Shown here in pieces: positions 9,061 to 17,128 of a DNA stretch of 64,000 nt. Positions within the stretch are counted from its first letter, which is position 1; every line of letters begins with the position of its first letter. The position numbers and the translations under genes were made by a program. Below the pieces are notes generated by a model that worked only from the letters and a program-made list of their open reading frames with translations, had not been told where the DNA came from and did not search any database. The DNA comes from Cellulosimicrobium sp. CUA-896 (GTDB lineage Bacteria > Actinomycetota > Actinomycetes > Actinomycetales > Cellulomonadaceae): NCBI RefSeq assembly GCF_001942335.1, contig NZ_MKKH01000055.1, positions 62,001 through 126,000 of the forward strand, in the 5' to 3' direction.

Positions 9061-9832
9061 CAGTCCTGGGCCGCCGCGTGACGACGACGCAGGACGAGCG
9101 CGCCGCCCGCGAGGAGCGCCGCCGCGCCGCCCGCGATGAGGCCGGCGTTCTCGACGCCAGCGGTCGAGCCGGTGCCGGTCTGGACGCCGCCCTGCGGCAT
9201 CTCGGACATCTGCGAGACGGTCATGATCCCGCACAGCGCGGGGTCGGTGGCCTCGGCCGGCAGCGACGGGTCCAGGTCGGACATCGTGTCGCCGTCGTAG
9301 GCGCCGCTGCGTCGTAGTCGACGCCGTGCAGCACGACCGCCGCCTCGCCGCCGGCGATCGCGTCGGCCACCTCCTGCGAGACCTCGATCGAGCCGCGCTC
9401 GTACATGATGTCGCCGCCGGAGGCGGTGTCGAACCGGTCGACCGCGAGGGCGGAGTCGGCCGACGTGTCGCCCTCGGTGGTGAGCGAGACCTGGACCGAC
9501 CCGTAGGCCGGGACGCCCTCGCTCGTCGTGAGCGTCCCGCTGCCGTCGGCGTCGTCGCTCGCCGCGGGGCACTCGTGCCGGGCGTCCGGCGCGAAGTGGA
9601 TGTGGGCCGCGTGCGGGCTGTCGGCCAGCAGGCCGGTGGCCTCGACCTCGACGTTCAGCGTCGTGCCGTCGACCCACACCATGGCGGTGCCGCTGCCCTC
9701 GACGCCGTTGAGCGGGACGGGCGTGAGCTCGCCCTGCGTGGTGTCGGCGGCGGCCGCCGGGGCGGCCACGGCGAGGGCCGCGGCCAAGGAGAGGGCGGGG
9801 ACTGCCAGTGCCGTGCGTGCTCGCGTGCGCAT
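9060..9832 (-). CDS. Secreted CHRD-domain protein with C-terminal membrane anchor; one frameshift
   Basis: A signal peptide (about residues 1-29, ending APAAAAD) leads into a CHRD-type beta domain: HAAHIHFAPDARHECPA, DIMYERG and VVLHGVDYD are typical of the CHRD/superoxide-dismutase-like fold. The frame breaks near 9312 inside an alanine run (GACGCAGCGGCG...); restoring one base continues it as AYDGDTMSDLDPSLP to a C-terminal tail with a hydrophobic helix and RRRHAAAQD, the shape of a sortase substrate. No LPXTG is visible; GGVQTGTG before the helix is the nearest candidate. It is the first gene of an operon with the class F sortase. A hairpin covers its ribosome-binding site. Confidence 0.78.
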
Positions 9833-9842
9833 GGTTCGTGCT

Positions 9843-9879
9843 CCCTTCCACGGCCGCGACTCTCGCGGCCGTAGAAGGG
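9843..9879 (-). promoter_or_regulatory. RBS-occluding hairpin in the leader of the CHRD/sortase operon
   Basis: In RNA sense the sequence folds as a 6-bp stem, a U-G wobble and a perfect 10-bp stem around a 3-base loop (arms 9863-9879 and 9843-9859). The 3' arm contains most of the Shine-Dalgarno GGAAGGGAG, which sits 8 bases before the ATG at 9832. When folded, the ribosome-binding site is closed. This is direct base pairing; a regulatory role is inferred. Confidence 0.55.
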
Positions 9880-10037
9880 GTTCGGCGCCCTCCTCCGGAC
9901 GGATGGGTGATCTCCGCAGATCCGTCGACAGCCCTCCGCGCCGCCGTCCACGACGGGGGACGCGACGGCGCTGGACGGTGGTGGACGGCGCGCGCGGTTT
10001 GCGCCGCACCGGGGACCACTGGGTACGGTCCTCCTTC

Positions 10038-10796
10038 GTGATCACGTTCGACACCACGACGGGCGCCCCCGGCGGGGCGCGGCTGACGGTCGTCCAGAGC
10101 TCTCCGGACGTCTCGCTCGACACCTGGGCCGACCTCCTCGGCGCCGACCTGAGCGTCGTGCGCGCGTTCGACGGCGACCCCCTCCCCGCGCTCGACGAGG
10201 TCGGCGACGGCCTCCTCGTCCTCGGCGGGCACCTGTCCGCCCACGACGACGCCCGCGCACCGTGGCTGCCCGCCCTGCGCGACCTGCTCCTCGCCGCGGC
10301 GACCTCCGGCGTCCCGACGCTCGCGATCTGCCTCGGGGCCCAGCTCCTCGCCGTCGCCGGCGGCGGCCACGTCGAGGTCGCGGCGCCGCCCGGGCGCGAG
10401 GTCGGCGTGACGAGGGTCTTCTGGCGCCGTGAGGCCCTCGAGGACCCGGTCCTCGGCGCCCTCGCCGGCGGCGACGCCCCGGTCGAGCGCGTGGCGAGCG
10501 CGCACGGCGACGCCATCGTCGACCTGCCGCCGTCGGCCGTGTGGCTCGCGTCGTCGAACATGTACCCGTACCAGGCGTTCCGCCTGGGCTCGGCGCTCGG
10601 CGTCCAGTTCCGGCCGGAGGCGTCCTGGGCGTCGCTCGCCGGGTGGTGCGACCGCCACGACGACGTCGACACCGCCGAGGTGCTGGCGGGCTTCGACGCG
10701 CACGCCGCCGAGATCGCCGACGGCGGCCGCCGCCTCGTCGAGTCGTTCGTCGCCGAGGTGCGTGCCGCCGTCGTCCGCGGGTCCGTCTCGGCCTGA
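10038..10796 (+). CDS. Class I glutamine amidotransferase-like protein
   Basis: 252 residues from a GTG start, with the class I GATase fold. The nucleophile elbow AICLGAQLLA places Cys98 as the catalytic residue, preceded by LLVLGGHLSAHDD, the oxyanion region. The usual catalytic histidine motif QFHPE reads QFRPE here (Arg192), so glutaminase activity may be lost or changed. Such stand-alone GATases include GMP-synthase-like and gamma-glutamyl hydrolase-like proteins of unclear role. It diverges from the CHRD operon across a 205-bp gap that contains the operon leader hairpin and a small palindrome (9909-9922). Confidence 0.8.
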   Translation: MITFDTTTGAPGGARLTVVQSSPDVSLDTWADLLGADLSVVRAFDGDPLPALDEVGDGLLVLGGHLSAHDDARAPWLPALRDLLLAAATSGVPTLAICLGAQLLAVAGGGHVEVAAPPGREVGVTRVFWRREALEDPVLGALAGGDAPVERVASAHGDAIVDLPPSAVWLASSNMYPYQAFRLGSALGVQFRPEASWASLAGWCDRHDDVDTAEVLAGFDAHAAEIADGGRRLVESFVAEVRAAVVRGSVSA

Positions 10797-10968
10797 CGCG
10801 CCACGTCGTGTCCCGGCCGGACGCGGGCGAGCCGACCGCTGAGCGGTGGGGGCGACGTCGGGGGCGAAGGGCGTCAGAGCCGCGCGCGCGAACCGACGAT
10901 CGACCGACCGGGGTGAGGGCGCGGCAGCCCGAGCGCCGGCGACGCCCCCGCCGCGGACCGGACCCGAG

Positions 10969-11765
10969 TCACCGGCCCGAGCTGGGCGCGTCCTGCGTGC
11001 CGGTGCCGATCTCCGGCGTGACACGCGTCGCGAGACCTGCGACGCGGGGGCGGAGCCCTGCTTGAGAGCGGCGAGACGCGCCTCGATCTCGACGGCCTCG
11101 CCGGACGACTCGAGCTCGGCGAACTGCGCGTCGATGCTCGACGCCGCGACCTCGGCCTGGCCCATGGCCATCGCCTCCTCGCGGCGCACCTTCTCCTCGA
11201 AACGGGAGAGCTCGCTCGTCGGGTCGAGCACGTTGATGGAGCTGAGCGCGCCCTGCACCGTCTGCTGGGCCTGCGCGCTCTTCTGCCGTGCGACGAGGGA
11301 GTCGCGCCGCGACCGCAGCTCGCCGAGCTTGCCCTTCATCGCGGCGAGGCCCGACTTGAGCTTCTCCACGGTCTCGCGCTGGGACGCGATGAGCGGCTCC
11401 GCCTGGCGCACCTCCTGCTCCGCGCTGATCTGGCGACCGAGCGCCACCTTGGCGAGGGCGTCGAACTTGTCCGCGCTCTCGGCGTCGCCGGCCTGCCGGT
11501 AGCGGTCGGCCTGGGCCGACGCCGCGGCCGCCTTCTGGCCCCACTCCTGCACCGCCGCGACGTCCTCGTCGTGGTCCTGCTCCGCGAGGCGCAGGTTGCC
11601 GATCGTCTGCGCGACGGCCTGCTCCGCCTCGGCGATGTTGTTCGTGTAGTCCCGCACGAGCTGGTCCAGCATCTTCTGGGGGTCCTCCGCGTCGTCGAGC
11701 AGCGCGTTGATGTTCGCCCGCGCGAGCTGGGTGACGCGCCCGAAGATGGTCTGCTTCTCCGCCAT
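10969..11765 (-). CDS. pspA: PspA/IM30-family membrane-stress protein; one frameshift near the C-terminus
   Basis: The start MAEKQTIFGR is followed by an almost continuous coiled-coil of about 220 residues (LARANINALLDDAEDP, QLVRDYTNNI, then heptads rich in Q, E, A and R), the PspA/Vipp1 hallmark. These proteins form oligomeric scaffolds on the inner membrane and counter proton leak. Near 11030 the frame leaves the conserved part; adding one base continues it to VTPEIGTGTQDAPSSGR and the stop at 10969, otherwise it would run on into non-protein-like sequence. A GAGAGG ribosome-binding site precedes the ATG. The TPM-domain gene lies just upstream on the same strand, 61 bp away. Confidence 0.85.
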
Positions 11766-11826
11766 CGTGGTCCTCTCCCGTCGTCCGTCGTCCGTCGTCC
11801 TCGTGCCGTCGTGCTGGGGATCCTGC

Positions 11827-13878
11827 CTAGAAGCGCCTGCCGCGTCCCGACCGTCCGCCTGGACGGCCCCCGGCCCGACCGCCGCCGAAGCCTCCGCCGC
11901 CGAAGCCTCCGCCGAAGGAGCCGCCCCCGAAACCGCCGCTGCGCCCGCCGCGGCCACCGCCGCGCAGGATCGAGTCGAGGAGGATCCCCCCGAGCACCAT
12001 CCCGCCGACGTCGGGGGAGCGCGAGCCGTACCCGCCCCCGTACCCGCCGCGCCCCACCTGCTGGGCGTCCCAGCGCGACGCGTCCTGCTGCGCGAGACGG
12101 GCGGCGTCCTGGGCCAGGGCGTCCGCCTGCTGCGCACGCTGCAGGGCCGCCACCGGGTCCGTCGGCTGGAGGGCACGCGCCTCGCCGAGCAGGCGGAGCG
12201 CCTCCGAGAGCCGCGTCCGGGCCTCCGGCCCGACCGCACCGCGGCGCGTGCTGACGAAGTCGCTCGTCGCGCGCACCTGGGAGTCCACGCGCCCGAGCGT
12301 GTCGCGCAGCAGGGCGTTGGCCCGGGCCGCCTGCTCCGCGTGCTGCCGCGACGGCGCGAGGGCGGCGTCGAGCGCGGCCTCCGCCTCGGTCAGACGACGC
12401 AGCGCGGCCAGCGGGTCGCCGCCGTCGCCCACCGACGCCGCCTCCTGCGCGGCGGACCGGGCCTCCGCGAGCGCCGGGGCGACGGCCGGGTCGTCGGGCG
12501 CGAGCCGGGCGGCGTCGGCCACGTCCGCGCGGATCGACGCGAGCCCGCGCTCGAGACGCACGCCCGCCTCCGCGAGGTCGGTCCCGGCACGGTCCACCGC
12601 ATCGAGCAGGGTGACGGCCTGCCCGACGGCGTTCTGCGCCGCGCGGGCGAGCGCCACCGCCGACGTGCGGTCGCGCGACCCGAGCGCCTCGCGCCCGCGG
12701 CCCACCGACTCGACGGCGCCCGCGACGAGCGCCTCCGCCTGGTCCGGGTTGTCGGCGACGGAGGCGAGCGCCGTCGCGGGGTAGGTGCGCGCGAGGGTGT
12801 CGAGCGTCGCCCGCGCGGCGCCCACCCGGGCCAGCACCTCGTCCGCGCGCTGCTCCGTCTCGTCGAGGACCTCGGGGACGCGGGCGTGCAGCTCCCGGAG
12901 CTGGTCGAACGTCGCCGTGCGGGCGTCGAGGTCGTCGGCGACCTCGTCGCACACCGCGACGATGCGCGCCATCAGCCGGCGTGCCTCGGCCGGCGTCTCG
13001 GGGCGGTCGTCGTCGAGCTGCTGGCGCAGCGCGAACGCCTCGGCGACCCGGCGCTGGCCGTCCGCCAGCGCCGCCGCGAACTCGCGCGTCGCCTCGACGC
13101 CGAACTGCGCCTGCGCGAAGCCGAGCTCCTGCTCGGACGTCGTGATGGCGTCGTGGATCGACACGAGCGCTGCGCTGGCCCGCCGGTCCAGCTCCTCGGT
13201 GGGGAGCGCCTCCAGGCCCGACGGCGACGCGCCCGCCCCGGCCGGAGCGCCCGCCGTGCCACGACGCCGGTTCACGAAAGCCCGGACCACCAGCACCACG
13301 ACGAGGACGAGCACACCGGCGACGACGAGCAGGAGGAACCCGCTCACGCCCCCGCCCCCCGCGGCCGCGTCGTGCGCGGTGTCGGCGGCGGCGATCGCGG
13401 CACCGGCCCAGTCGTCGTCCCGCAGGTGGTCCTCGACCGTCGTGACCATCCGGTCCAGCTCGGCGTCGCTCAATCCGACGTTGTTGTCGTACGACAGCCC
13501 GTAGCGCCGGTCCTCCGTGCCGACGGCCAGCAGCAGGTCGTCCACGCCCAGGCCCGACGCCGTCGCCGTCGCGTTGGCCCAGTCGATGCCGTCCATGCCG
13601 TCCAGGTCGGGCACGTACACGACGAAGAGCTGCAGGTCCGTGTCCTGCGCGAGCCGGTCCAGCGCCTGCCGGACCTCGTCCGTGCGGTCGCCCAGCACGC
13701 CCTCCGGGTCCGTGATCTCGCCGTCGACGTCGGTCGGGGGGACCGCGTGTGCGGCGCCCCCGGGCACCACCAGTCCGACGGCCGCCGCGAACGCGACGAC
13801 GGCGACCAGCACCGCCCGGGAGAACCGCCCCGCGGCGGCGCGGGCACGGCAAGAGGTCGAGCGGTGTTGCTGGCTCAC
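11827..13878 (-). CDS. Secreted/membrane TPM-domain protein
   Basis: 683 residues from the GTG at 13878. A signal peptide (about 18-45, ending HAVPP) is followed by a TPM phosphatase-like domain (about 48-165, with DPEGVLGDRTDEV and GLSYDNNVGLSDAE), one TM helix (about 177-200), a long helical, Ala/Glu/Arg-rich region to about 610, and a Gly/Phe/Arg-rich tail (repeats of GGGFGG type). The layout matches actinobacterial TPM proteins coded next to PspA, thought to act in envelope stress. It is upstream of pspA and probably co-transcribed. Substrate and enzymatic activity are unknown. Confidence 0.85.
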   Translation of the reverse strand: MSQQHRSTSCRARAAAGRFSRAVLVAVVAFAAAVGLVVPGGAAHAVPPTDVDGEITDPEGVLGDRTDEVRQALDRLAQDTDLQLFVVYVPDLDGMDGIDWANATATASGLGVDDLLLAVGTEDRRYGLSYDNNVGLSDAELDRMVTTVEDHLRDDDWAGAAIAAADTAHDAAAGGGGVSGFLLLVVAGVLVLVVVLVVRAFVNRRRGTAGAPAGAGASPSGLEALPTEELDRRASAALVSIHDAITTSEQELGFAQAQFGVEATREFAAALADGQRRVAEAFALRQQLDDDRPETPAEARRLMARIVAVCDEVADDLDARTATFDQLRELHARVPEVLDETEQRADEVLARVGAARATLDTLARTYPATALASVADNPDQAEALVAGAVESVGRGREALGSRDRTSAVALARAAQNAVGQAVTLLDAVDRAGTDLAEAGVRLERGLASIRADVADAARLAPDDPAVAPALAEARSAAQEAASVGDGGDPLAALRRLTEAEAALDAALAPSRQHAEQAARANALLRDTLGRVDSQVRATSDFVSTRRGAVGPEARTRLSEALRLLGEARALQPTDPVAALQRAQQADALAQDAARLAQQDASRWDAQQVGRGGYGGGYGSRSPDVGGMVLGGILLDSILRGGGRGGRSGGFGGGSFGGGFGGGGFGGGRAGGRPGGRSGRGRRF

Positions 13879-13943
13879 GCCGCGATCCTGTCCCAGCCGC
13901 CCGGGCCCTGCAACGCGACGACACCGGGTTTGGGCGCGCCCTA

Positions 13944-14009
13944 CCCGCCGACACGTGGATCCGCGCCGATCGTGCGCGAGATCGGGGCGCGGATCCACGT
14001 GTCGGCGGG
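13944..14009. repeat. 24-bp perfect inverted repeat (hairpin A) beside the nuclease gene
   Basis: Arms 13944-13967 and 13986-14009 are exactly complementary; the 18-base spacer itself begins GATC and carries a second GATC, so pairing can extend with a 2-base bulge. It lies between the divergent TPM and nuclease genes. The core GTGGATCCGCGCC recurs in hairpin B on the other side of the nuclease gene. The remaining parts of 13879-14153 show no gene. Confidence 0.8.
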
Positions 14010-14153
14010 GTGCGGCATCTCGCGACCCGACTCGTGCCGCCCCCACCGCGCCGAGGGCGTGTGCGCGTCCACAGGCGGCGGGCGGTCGACCGTCGTCCAC
14101 AGCGGTGCCAGCTCGGAGATCCGACGAGACCTCGGAGGTCGGATGCTCGGCGC

Positions 14154-15122
14154 GTGCTCGACGACATCACCCGGCGCGACGGCCACGACGCGCGAGAAGC
14201 AGCATCCCACCCGGCGACGTCCCCTCGTCCGCTCCCCGTCGACCGGGCGTTCACGACCGCGCGAGGACGGCAGGCGGGACTGTCCCCGAAGGCCATGCGA
14301 CATCCGCGGTTCGCGATCCCGACGCCGGGCGTACGGCTACCGGCGCACCTCGCCACGGACCTGCGCGCGCGGGCGGAGGCCGCCCTGCTCGTGGCGCCCG
14401 CCGGGTCCGCGCTGAGCCACTCGACCGCCCTGCGCGCGCACGGTGCCGATCTGCCGGCACGGCTCGACGCGGACGACCAGGTCCACCTCACCGTGCCGGT
14501 ACGCGCAGTCGTCCCCCGACGAGCCGGCATCGTGAGCCACACCTACGCGGCACCCGTGCTGCCGGTCTGCCGTGTCGACGGGCTGCCAGTCGTGACGCCC
14601 GAGCACACGTGGCAACAGCTCGCGGGCACCCTGCCGCCGGACGAGGTGGTCGTGCTCGCGGACGCGCTGCTGCGTCGCAGACGGCCGTTGTCGACCCTCG
14701 AGGAGCTGCGGCGTACCGTCACCGGGACGCCCAGGGGTACGCGTGGCCTCGCCGGCATGCGCATCGCGTTGACGCTCGCTCGCGCGGGCACGGACTCCTG
14801 CATGGAGACCCGTGCACGCCTTCTCCTGGTCCACGCCGGTCTGCCGTCGCCCGGGGTCAACGTGCCCGTCCTCGACGCGCGGGGCCGGTTCGTCGCGATG
14901 CCGGACATGACGTACCGCGAGCAGCGGATCGCCGTCGAGTACGACGGCGACGTGCACCGCACCGACCGTCGCACATGGCTCCGGGACATCGCGCGCAAGC
15001 AGGCGCTCGAGGCGCTCGGCTGGCGGGTGTTCGTCGTGACGGCGGACGACGTGTACCGGTATCCGGAGCGGCTCGTCCAGAGGGTGCGAGCGGCGCTGCG
15101 CGAGCGCACTCCTGCCCGCTGA
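14154..15122 (+). CDS. AbiEi/DUF559-like protein with Vsr-type endonuclease domain
   Basis: 322 residues from a GTG; the start is uncertain because the GGAGG at 14133 is rather far. The N-terminal half has the helical pattern seen in type IV antitoxin AbiEi-like proteins (SHSTALRAHG, VTPEHTWQQLA). The C-terminal third is a PD-(D/E)XK/Vsr-like fold: MPDMTY with Asp251, IAVEYDGDVH with Glu262 and Asp264, then RKQALEALGWRVFVVTADD. This suggests a DNA-cleaving or decayed endonuclease. No toxin partner (AbiEii) is adjacent. It is flanked on both sides by related long hairpins, which may mark it as a mobile or domesticated unit. Confidence 0.72.
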   Translation: MLDDITRRDGHDAREAASHPATSPRPLPVDRAFTTARGRQAGLSPKAMRHPRFAIPTPGVRLPAHLATDLRARAEAALLVAPAGSALSHSTALRAHGADLPARLDADDQVHLTVPVRAVVPRRAGIVSHTYAAPVLPVCRVDGLPVVTPEHTWQQLAGTLPPDEVVVLADALLRRRRPLSTLEELRRTVTGTPRGTRGLAGMRIALTLARAGTDSCMETRARLLLVHAGLPSPGVNVPVLDARGRFVAMPDMTYREQRIAVEYDGDVHRTDRRTWLRDIARKQALEALGWRVFVVTADDVYRYPERLVQRVRAALRERTPAR

Positions 15123-15169
15123 TCGGGCTGCGCACCGATCGAGCCGGGCGACCCGAGCCTACCCAGCAG

Positions 15170-15233
15170 CGCCGAGAAGTGGATCCGCGCCCCGGATCCG
15201 GCGAGTTCCGGGGCAGGGATGCACTTCTCGGCG
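15170..15233. repeat. Imperfect long hairpin (hairpin B) downstream of the nuclease gene
   Basis: Arms 15170-15181 and 15222-15233 are perfectly paired over 12 bp; pairing continues inward to about 27 bp with four mismatches around a short loop. It shares the core GTGGATCCGCGCC with hairpin A at 13.95 kb. It may also serve as a terminator for the nuclease gene and the convergent XPB gene. Confidence 0.75.
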
Positions 15234-15261
15234 GTCGCAGGGGCGTCAGGCCGGGGCGACC

Positions 15262-15395
15262 CCCACCCTCTACTTCACGACCCCCAGGTCCTCCGTGCTC
15301 CTGGTCGGACCCGGGGGGCGTTGCGTGCCGGGCGGACGCCGCGCTCCTGCGTCGCGGGACGCCCACCCTCTACTTCACGACCCCCAGGTCCTCCG
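15262..15395. repeat. 34-bp direct repeat duplicating the 3' end of the XPB gene
   Basis: An identical 34-base stretch occurs at 15262-15295 and 15362-15395, offset exactly 100 bp. The right copy covers the last codons and stop of the XPB gene; the left copy lies in non-coding DNA. The 66 bases between the copies show no gene. A local tandem duplication is the simplest reading. Confidence 0.8.
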
Positions 15396-17049
15396 CGTCG
15401 ACGATGCGGTAGGCGTACCCCTGCTCCGCCAGGAAACGCTGCCGGTGGGCGGCGAAGTCCTGGTCGACCGTGTCGCGCGCCACCACGGCGTAGAAGTGCG
15501 CCGTCCGGCCGTCCGCCTTGGGGCGCATGACGCGTCCCAGGCGCTGCGCCTCCTCCTGGCGCGAGCCGAACGAGCCCGACACCTGGATGGCGACCGACGC
15601 CTCGGGCAGGTCGATGGAGAAGTTCGCGACCTTCGACACGACGAGGCGGGAGATGTCGCCGGAGCGGAACGCGTCGAACAGGCGCTGGCGCTCGCGGACG
15701 GTCGTCGCACCCGTGATGAGGGGCGCGTCGAGGTGCTCGGACAGCTCCTCGAGCTGGTCGAGGTACTGCCCGATGACGAGCACCTGGTCGTCGGGGTGCT
15801 GCGCGACGATCTCCTCGACGACCCGGTTCTTGCCCGACGCGGTCGCCGCGAGGCGGTAGCGGTCCTCCGGCTCGGCGACGGCGTACGTCATGCGCTCCGA
15901 CTCGGGGAGCGTGAGACGCACCTCGACGCAGTCGGCCGGCGCGATGTACCCCTGCGCCTCGATGTCCTTCCACGGCGCGTCGTAGCGCTTGGGGCCGATG
16001 AGCGAGAACACCTCGTCCTCCCGGCCGTCCTCGCGCACGAGCGTCGCGGTGAGCCCGAGGCGCCGACGCGCCTGGAGGTCCGCCGTCATGCGGAAGATGG
16101 GCGCGGGCAAAAGGTGGACCTCGTCGTAGACGACGAGGCCCCAGTCGCGCGCGTCGAGGAGCTCGAGGTGCGGGTACACGCCCTTCCGCTTCGTCGTCAG
16201 CACCTGGTACGTCGCGATGGTGACCGGCTTGATCTCCTTGCGCGCGCCCGAGTACTCGCCGATCTCGTCCTCGGTGAGCGTCGTGCGGCGCACGAGCTCG
16301 TCGCGCCACTGCCGCGCGCTGACGGTGTTCGTCACGAGGATGAGGGTCGTCGTGCCGGACCGGGCCATCGCGCCCGCGCCGACGATCGTCTTGCCGGCGC
16401 CGCAGGGCAGCACGACGACGCCGCTGCCGCCGTGCCAGAACCCGTCCACCGCCTGCGCCTGGTAGGGGCGCATCTCCCACGGCTTCGGCTCGTCGCCCTC
16501 GGCGCGGGGCGGCGTCGTCGGGCTGAGCGCGATCGGGTGCTTCTCGCCGTCGACGTACCCGGCGAGGTCCTCCGCCGGCCACCCGAGCTTGACGAGGACC
16601 TGCTTGAGGTGGCCGCGCTCGGACGGGTGCACGAGCACCGTCGTGTCGTCGACCCGCTCGCCCACCAGTCCGGCGGTGCGCTTGGACTTGAGCACCTCGG
16701 CGAGCACCGCGCGGTCGGTCGCCTCGAGCACGAGGCCGTGCGTCGGGTGCTGCGCGAGCGTGAGCCGTCCGTAGCGCGACATCGTCTCCGCGACGTCGAT
16801 GAGCAGCGCGTGCGGGACCGGGTACCGCGAGTACTCGATGAGCGTGTTGACGACCTGCTCGGCATCGTGGCCCGCGGCGCGCGCGTTCCACAGCCCGAGC
16901 GGCGTCAGGCGGTAGGTGTGCACGTGCTCGGGAGCGCGCTCGAGCTCCGCGAACGGCGCGATGGCACGGCGCGCGTCGTCCGCGCGGGGGTGGTCGACCT
17001 CGAGCAGGAGCGACTTGTCGCTCTGCACGATGAGAGGGCCGTCGGTCAT
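15370..17049 (-). CDS. Bacterial XPB-type DNA repair helicase
   Basis: 559 residues of the bacterial XPB family. An N-terminal regulatory domain (about 1-185) precedes helicase motifs: Walker A PCGAGKT around 215-221, motif II DEVH at 309-312 and the XPB-specific RED motif at 339-341 (VREDGRE), then a second RecA domain with LVVSKVANFS and QRLGRVMRP. It is a 3'-5' SF2 DNA helicase proposed to work in nucleotide excision repair; no Bax1 nuclease is seen adjacent. The helicase-associated protein gene upstream follows the order known for the mycobacterial ercc3 neighbourhood. The last codons are duplicated 100 bp downstream. Confidence 0.93.
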   Translation of the reverse strand: MTDGPLIVQSDKSLLLEVDHPRADDARRAIAPFAELERAPEHVHTYRLTPLGLWNARAAGHDAEQVVNTLIEYSRYPVPHALLIDVAETMSRYGRLTLAQHPTHGLVLEATDRAVLAEVLKSKRTAGLVGERVDDTTVLVHPSERGHLKQVLVKLGWPAEDLAGYVDGEKHPIALSPTTPPRAEGDEPKPWEMRPYQAQAVDGFWHGGSGVVVLPCGAGKTIVGAGAMARSGTTTLILVTNTVSARQWRDELVRRTTLTEDEIGEYSGARKEIKPVTIATYQVLTTKRKGVYPHLELLDARDWGLVVYDEVHLLPAPIFRMTADLQARRRLGLTATLVREDGREDEVFSLIGPKRYDAPWKDIEAQGYIAPADCVEVRLTLPESERMTYAVAEPEDRYRLAATASGKNRVVEEIVAQHPDDQVLVIGQYLDQLEELSEHLDAPLITGATTVRERQRLFDAFRSGDISRLVVSKVANFSIDLPEASVAIQVSGSFGSRQEEAQRLGRVMRPKADGRTAHFYAVVARDTVDQDFAAHRQRFLAEQGYAYRIVDAEDLGVVK

Positions 17050-17128
17050 GCGTCTCCTTCTTCGCCGGGGGAGTCCCTGGTCGCGAGCTGCTCGTCGGGG
17101 CGTCTCGTCGCGTGGAACGGCTCGCCGC

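Noticed and set aside
14154..15122. Type IV AbiEi/AbiEii toxin-antitoxin pair
   Set aside because: Only an AbiEi-like N-terminal pattern is present; no AbiEii nucleotidyltransferase is adjacent, so a complete pair is not supported.
15262..15395. Insertion sequence ends
   Set aside because: The direct repeats are 100 bp apart, with no transposase or inverted ends between them.
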